Shown here one piece after another: positions 59,022 through 64,000 of a stretch of DNA of 64,000 bases. A model generated the notes under the pieces. The model had not been told where the DNA came from. It did not search any database and saw only the letters and a program-made list of their open reading frames with translations. Source of the stretch: Scolanthus callimorphus (lineage: Eukaryota; Cnidaria; Anthozoa; Actiniaria; Edwardsiidae); contig CM066923.1 of NCBI GenBank assembly GCA_033964015.1, forward strand, positions 23,696,168 through 23,760,167. The letters are read 5' to 3'. The first letter of the stretch is position 1. Each line of letters starts with the position of its first letter. Position numbers and translations under genes: made by a program.

Positions 59022-60012
59022 TTAACTCTTTCCTGACGGCCAATTTTCCTCTGTTTTAAGCCTTTTTGTGTCTATAAATTATTTTGGGCTCTGAATAATC
59101 CATATTTGGGGTTACCATAGAAATAGCCGCTGATCTACAGTTCTAGGGGCGCATGGCTTGCAGTGCTGTTTCAAAACATCGAGTACACTCTTTACTGAGA
59201 ACGCGAGCTCGATTTAAACAAGGTTTGTTTTGAATTTTTGGATATTTTGGAGTCATTTGCCATCTATAGCAAGCGCCAGATGGGCATCCTTAAGCCTGAT
59301 GACGGCCTAGAGTTGAGCGCCTCAAAGAACCGAGGGGTTTTCAGCTTATTTCAAGTCAAAGAACCGATCAAAATGGCGGACTCGTGAGTTTTTGACCACA
59401 ACTTGAAGTGAGCTGACTGCTTGTCTATAGATGGATTCCATGAACCTACCATGGCATTTTTTGGAAGATGTGGCCAACAAAACATACAAAAAGCTTGAAA
59501 TTAAGCCAGGAGGTCTGGGTGGCTCGGCACTTATAAAAAATCCCAAAAGTGGAGATGGAGGGACCTCTATGGCTGGTGAATGGCAGTTACCCATAATTCA
59601 ATGCGGTCCCAAATGGATGAAATTGTGTGGAGCTGCATATATCTCTGGTATTTATGGTTACTACTCAGCATTGTTAAGGAGTTGGAGGACACAAAGGTAC
59701 TCAAAATGAAGAAAAGACACTGCTCTTCTAGTTGCATGTATATTTATTTGCATTAGAGGTTGTTTTCATTAAATTAGTTAGCTGGGAATATTGGATGTTT
59801 TGTGCTTTTTGCATCGTCAGAAAAAAAGCATTTTTCACTATTTGCAGATTTTGAAGTGCCATTTCATGGATCAAAGCCTTAGTTTGAAACAGCAATCATA
59901 GACATGTCAGGCAGTTTGGAAATAACTTTCCAAAAAATGAAGGCCCTGCAATTTTTCAAAGCTATAGGTGGTTTTCCACCTAAATTTGTGTGGACCGTCC
60001 GCAAAGAGTTAA
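59022..60012. mobile_element. TTAA-flanked element, TTAACTCTTT ends
   Basis: TTAACTCTTTCCTGACGG at the left and CCGTCCGCAAAGAGTTAA at the right. A 92-codon plus frame (59431-59709) starting MDSMNLPWHFLEDV lies in the middle; its product was not recognised and could be a fragment of a transposon protein. Confidence 0.6.
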
Positions 60013-62327
60013 CAAAAAAATTATATTTTTCGAAAATATAGTCTGTGCTTTTCCAAATCCATTTTGTGAAGTATTTTTAGGACTATCAATCTAGTTTTAG
60101 CAAGCCACGAGGCAACAACAGCTCTCTAGAGATTTTGGAGGGGTGGATGGGGGCACGGTGCACATATTAAGGCTCATGGTGAATTTGCCATCCTGACCAA
60201 ATTGACAGGGTGGTCATATTCATAAATACACAAGCGAAGTTGCATTAAACTAGCAAATGACAGTTAGAACATAGTGCTTAGCTAAGTTCTTGGGGTTGCA
60301 TGGTGAATGGACGCCGGTCACGTGACTTTATGAGCCTCAAAGTGTCCCCAGCGCTAGCTTTTAGGCCTAACCCTAGGCAACCCTAACCCAAGCCCTTTGG
60401 ATAGTTCTAACCCTGAAATCGATGACCTAGCCCTAGTTTGGGGTTAAGCCGAACCAAAACTTTTACCAGGGGTCACTTTAAGAGGTAGTCACGTGACCTC
60501 GATTTTTCTTATTAATAGGTACGTTTTCCACTTGTGGCATTAGTGCTGTGGCATTAGTGTTGTTGCATTAGTGTGTTATTCCTATTTTAGGCATGGTATA
60601 GATGAGCCAGGCGTCTCAAGACTCAAGACCAAATATGTTCTCGTATCCAAGAATCCTTTGCGACTCAGCTATGCACCTTATTCCCCAAACTCTTTTGCGC
60701 TTCGGGCAATCCTTTGTGAACTTGTTTTTGGCAATCATTCGAGCTGGGTCGATATTTTTTCTAACCGCACTACGGCGGGGAAAAATAATGCACAATGTAC
60801 TTCCTAACGGAAACAAAAAGAATCCCATAAGCACCTCTGGGGAGAATTATTGTAAGCATTAAAAGCACTAATTAAAAATTGTTTATATTGGGGATTTAGG
60901 TCCAAAGCTAGTGCTGATTGTATTTTGGTAACCCTCATTTCTGTAACATGCGCGTCTAACAAGAGCATTTAAAAGAATTGTTGAAAACTGCCTATGAAAA
61001 GAAAATCACAGGGCGATGGGTGGTTTCACCTATCGTAACATATGGGCCGGCTCCCATATATTTTGGTCGGGCGATGTTCTTTTAGAGGTTAAGGTCACGG
61101 GTTATGGTCTTTTTTAGGGGTATCCTTGATCTGCAATAAAATTTAAGGGACATTTAGGGAGGTTTCGTTTAGGGCTCTAACGTACACGGCGGCAAACTTT
61201 CAAGAAAGAGAGTGAGATAGAGAGTCATTGTTGACAAGACGATAAATTCGACAACATTCAAGGCAGCATCTCAATCAAAGACGGAAATTTCTTGATGGGT
61301 ATCTTTTAGAGTAAACAATTATTTTAGCATAATAATTATTTTTACCACGTCCTTCTTGGTATCGTTTAGGGGTGAAACTGAAAGTACCCGACGTTCATCC
61401 CCGACCAAAAAATATGGGACCCCCGGGTTTCGCAGTGCATCAGTGACTTTTAGACGAAATTCTTTAGTGTTTTATTCATCTATATTTTCACCTGCTCAAT
61501 CATACCTCAGATTTCAGTTGTGGTTATTGCTCGAAAGCATCACAGCCTCTACTTTTCTTTGTTATGAGTGCTGTTCGTTTGATAACAAAACTTCTCCTGC
61601 TGTCTGACAAAAAAATATTAAATTCTAGGAATAGAGATCATTATCAAAAATAAAATTGATTTTGATTTACATTAATTTTCGGCAGAATTTCTGTAGGCCT
61701 TTATCATATCTTATCATATCATATTTCCTTTTTAAATGTGTTAATTTGCCATTTATTTAAATTAAAATTAATTGAATTCGCAAGGTCAGTTGCTTTCAAG
61801 ACTGTTACATCGTCAGTTTTCTTTTAATGAAAATGTCGAAAATCATATGAGATGGATGCCTGAGAAAATCATATGAGATATAGAAAACATTGTAAACCAT
61901 ATTGGATGTGTTGTCGTTTTATTACAAATTGAAATCAAGTTGTTTTTAAAAAAACGAATGCAAACTTCCGTGAGACCTAATCGAAATTTCAAAAAAATAA
62001 TTGTTTCACCTGACCGCACCAACTGAAATCTTTAAATGAACTCGAATTGAATAGAAGTGTGTGTGTTTGCGATAAGCTGTTGAGTGGGTGCAAATTACTT
62101 AGGCTGATAAAGAAATGCCCGGAGAACTTCCAAGTCGTAGATGATCAACGTAATGTTTCTTCGAGGTTTCCAGAGTGAAGGGACTATGGTAAACATAAGG
62201 AGAAATCAATTAGACGTACACGTCGACAAACAAAGAAACACTTTTGATTAACCAACAGCTTTCAGTACCCTTGCTTAGTGAAGGAATATTTAAGATTTAC
62301 AGCTCTTTTACAGAACAGGAGTTTCAG
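60013..62327. other. Intergenic between the foldback region and the second PRRT3/4-like gene
   Basis: Contains a small inverted-repeat element at 61053-61418 (CCCATATATTTTGGTCGGG pairs with CCGACCAAAAAATATGGG) and AACCCTA-like words near 60368-60420. Short ORFs are unsupported. The last few hundred bases should carry the promoter and 5' UTR of the next gene. Confidence 0.45.
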
Positions 62328-63371
62328 ATGGCAGAGCCAGAACCCAAATCGGAGTACACAAGCCCAGAACCCGAGTCAGAATACAGCACAGCAAGCCCAG
62401 AATTTCGACCTGAACCAGAATACAACACAACATCGGAACCAGAACCAGAAACGAACGTGGAACCTGTCCCAGAATGGTCTGCTGCAGTCAAGATATGGGG
62501 CGGTTCGTGGGATTTTCATCTATACGGACTAGGGTCTACGTTTGCCCTGCTAGCTATAATCTCCCTCGTATCTATAGTTTTGGTAGTGAAGGGAACACGT
62601 GGATCGAAACAAGGAAAGGTATCCGCACTGTTGCTTTTCCTGCTCACTGGCTATGGAATACTAAGGAGTCTGTATCTGTGTATTGATGCATACAATCATA
62701 AAGCTCTGTTACCTAAAGTGGCATTGAATTTGATCTGGGGTATCGCGCAGCCTTGTTTAATCACGGCGTATACACTTCTGTTCGTGGTGCTCCGAAATGC
62801 CCTACGACTGAAGCAACGCTTCCAGAGTTGGTTTACAACAAGAAATATACTTCTTGTCACCATCCCACACTTCCTGTTAGTCCTCTGTGCCGAAATTTCC
62901 ATCTCATTTTCGCCATCTTTCAAGACCGTCTCCTTTATCTGTCAACTCCTCTACACCATTCTAAGCTTTGTGCTTGCCATATTCTATACTTACATTTCAG
63001 TCATCGTTTACCAGAGTGTCCAAGCCATGAAAGCTACAAATTCCTCAGGGACAAGCAGCGGCAATCGACTGGAACGTGTCGCCAAGGCTTGTGTCGCAGT
63101 GGCTGCTGGAGGTCTTGCAATTGGATGCGCCCAGGTTTATGACATGTCGGTTTACAGTGTGTTTTCGGGTATTCAGTATGCCACTCCCTGGCCATGGTAT
63201 GCTCTTAATACCACGATAAGAGTGCTTGAGCTCTACCTGGCCTCCATGTTGCTGGTATTCGCTCGCAATCAATCATCTGGAAACACCAGAAGAATTCAAG
63301 TCGCAGAACACATTACTAGCAACGCTTCTTTTTCTAAAACCGTTTCTGTCTCGATTTCAAAAGTAAATTAA
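62328..63371 (+). CDS. Seven-TM protein resembling the PRRT3/PRRT4 membrane domain, paralogue 2
   Basis: Intact single-exon gene; 347 residues from the ATG at 62328 (MAEPEPKSEYTSPEPESEY). The frame is open upstream to 62244, but the 28 extra residues are unlike the first paralogue, so the inner start is preferred. About 60 Glu/Pro-rich residues come first, then KIWGGSWDFHLYGLGSTFAL, the same family signature as 54169-55284. Seven hydrophobic helices follow at matching spacing, with LKQRFQSWFTTRNILL between TM3 and TM4 and AQPCLITAYTLLFVVLRNAL as TM3. The C-tail is shorter and ends VSISKVN. Same strand, 7 kb downstream of its relative, so a tandem duplicate. AATAAA overlaps the stop region (63370). 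Function unknown; membrane receptor or scaffold is inferred only. Confidence 0.8.
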   Translation: MAEPEPKSEYTSPEPESEYSTASPEFRPEPEYNTTSEPEPETNVEPVPEWSAAVKIWGGSWDFHLYGLGSTFALLAIISLVSIVLVVKGTRGSKQGKVSALLLFLLTGYGILRSLYLCIDAYNHKALLPKVALNLIWGIAQPCLITAYTLLFVVLRNALRLKQRFQSWFTTRNILLVTIPHFLLVLCAEISISFSPSFKTVSFICQLLYTILSFVLAIFYTYISVIVYQSVQAMKATNSSGTSSGNRLERVAKACVAVAAGGLAIGCAQVYDMSVYSVFSGIQYATPWPWYALNTTIRVLELYLASMLLVFARNQSSGNTRRIQVAEHITSNASFSKTVSVSISKVN

Positions 63372-63425
63372 TAAACACTTCCAGCCCGATATGATCTAGT
63401 TACAGGCTCGCATTGCATTGCAGTA

Positions 63426-63741
63426 ACATTAACATCTTCTTTAATAACACTGGCAGCTTGGTGAATAGCATTAACACCTTGGTGAATAACATTAACATCT
63501 TGGTGAATAACATTAACACCTTGGTGAATATCATTTGCACCTTGGCGATCATCATTTGCACCTTGGTGAATAACAATAACACCTTGGTGAATAACACTAG
63601 CACCTTGGTAAATAACATTAACACCTTGATAAACAACATTAACACCTTGTTGAAAAGCATTATTAACACCTTGCTCAATAATATTAACACCTTGGCGAGT
63701 AGTTTGAAGAATAACATTAATTGGTGAATAACATTAACACG
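63426..63741 (+). repeat. Minisatellite, 21-bp unit GGTGAATAACATTAACACCTT
   Basis: About 14 imperfect copies of a 21-bp unit begin 55 bp after the stop of the second PRRT3/4-like gene. Because 21 is a multiple of three, frames stay open on both strands (Asn/Ile/Thr-rich and Leu/Phe/Lys-rich), but neither is supported as a gene. Confidence 0.92.
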
Positions 63742-64000
63742 GCCTTTGTGAAATTGTTATTGCGTAAAAAAGTGATGGGTTTCGGACATTCGTATCTATA
63801 GTAGGTTTAGGCTTTCTTGAAGCCTTTCTCGTACATTTTTCGATGCACACTATAATGTATAAACCACGCATACTAAACAATACGAAGACACGCGGTTCAT
63901 TATTGAAAGTATAATATATCATCCAACACGCCGCTCACATTTTTGCATATCATTTTTTTCCGTGCCCTTACATAAACGCGTTAAACACCTGACGAGAACT
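63742..64000. other. Right edge, nothing recognised
   Basis: AT-rich sequence without a supported gene. Confidence 0.4.

Noticed and set aside
60365..60440. Interstitial telomere repeat (CCCTAA-like words)
   Set aside because: AACCCTA appears only a few times at irregular spacing, not as a tandem array.

Overview
This window looks like nuclear DNA from a marine invertebrate animal, most likely a cnidarian such as a stony coral. That is inferred from spliced animal gene families, intronless membrane-receptor-like genes, low GC with long AT-rich non-coding stretches, and a very dense load of small inverted-repeat DNA transposons. Nothing prokaryotic or viral was recognised. A run of exactly 100 N (21775-21874) marks a scaffold gap.

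Region by region: (1) 84-5729, plus strand: the 3' exons of a gene for a Sel1-repeat membrane protein resembling SEL1L3; the gene runs off the left edge. Its introns hold several inverted-repeat elements and a satellite whose monomers copy the splice donor. (2) 7675-8744, minus strand: a single-exon rhodopsin-like GPCR split by one missing base just before TM7. (3) 15742-47222: four paralogues (D, A, B, C) of a type II membrane glycosyltransferase with fucosyltransferase (NodZ/FUT8-like) motifs. D is an inverted exon-1 remnant, A and B are multi-lesion three-exon pseudogenes, and C is complete apart from one missing base. B carries a 2.77-kb transposon with a perfect 9-bp target duplication inside its coding exon. 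(4) 28609-42032: transposon-rich DNA with a direct duplication of about 2.45 kb (28609-31047 and 37685-40152). (5) 54169-63371: two intact, single-exon, seven-TM paralogues resembling the membrane domain of PRRT3/PRRT4, each with a Pro/Glu-rich N-terminus. Between them lies a 2.04-kb foldback transposon whose arms are tracts of a 7-bp repeat, flanked by a perfect 9-bp target duplication.

The genes do not form a pathway. The Sel1 protein, GPCR, glycosyltransferases and 7-TM pair are independent loci. The main themes are local tandem duplication (glycosyltransferases, 7-TM pair), heavy transposition by elements with 9-bp or TTAA duplications, and three otherwise sound genes that each appear to lack a single base. 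That last pattern suggests assembly indels at least as strongly as real mutation.
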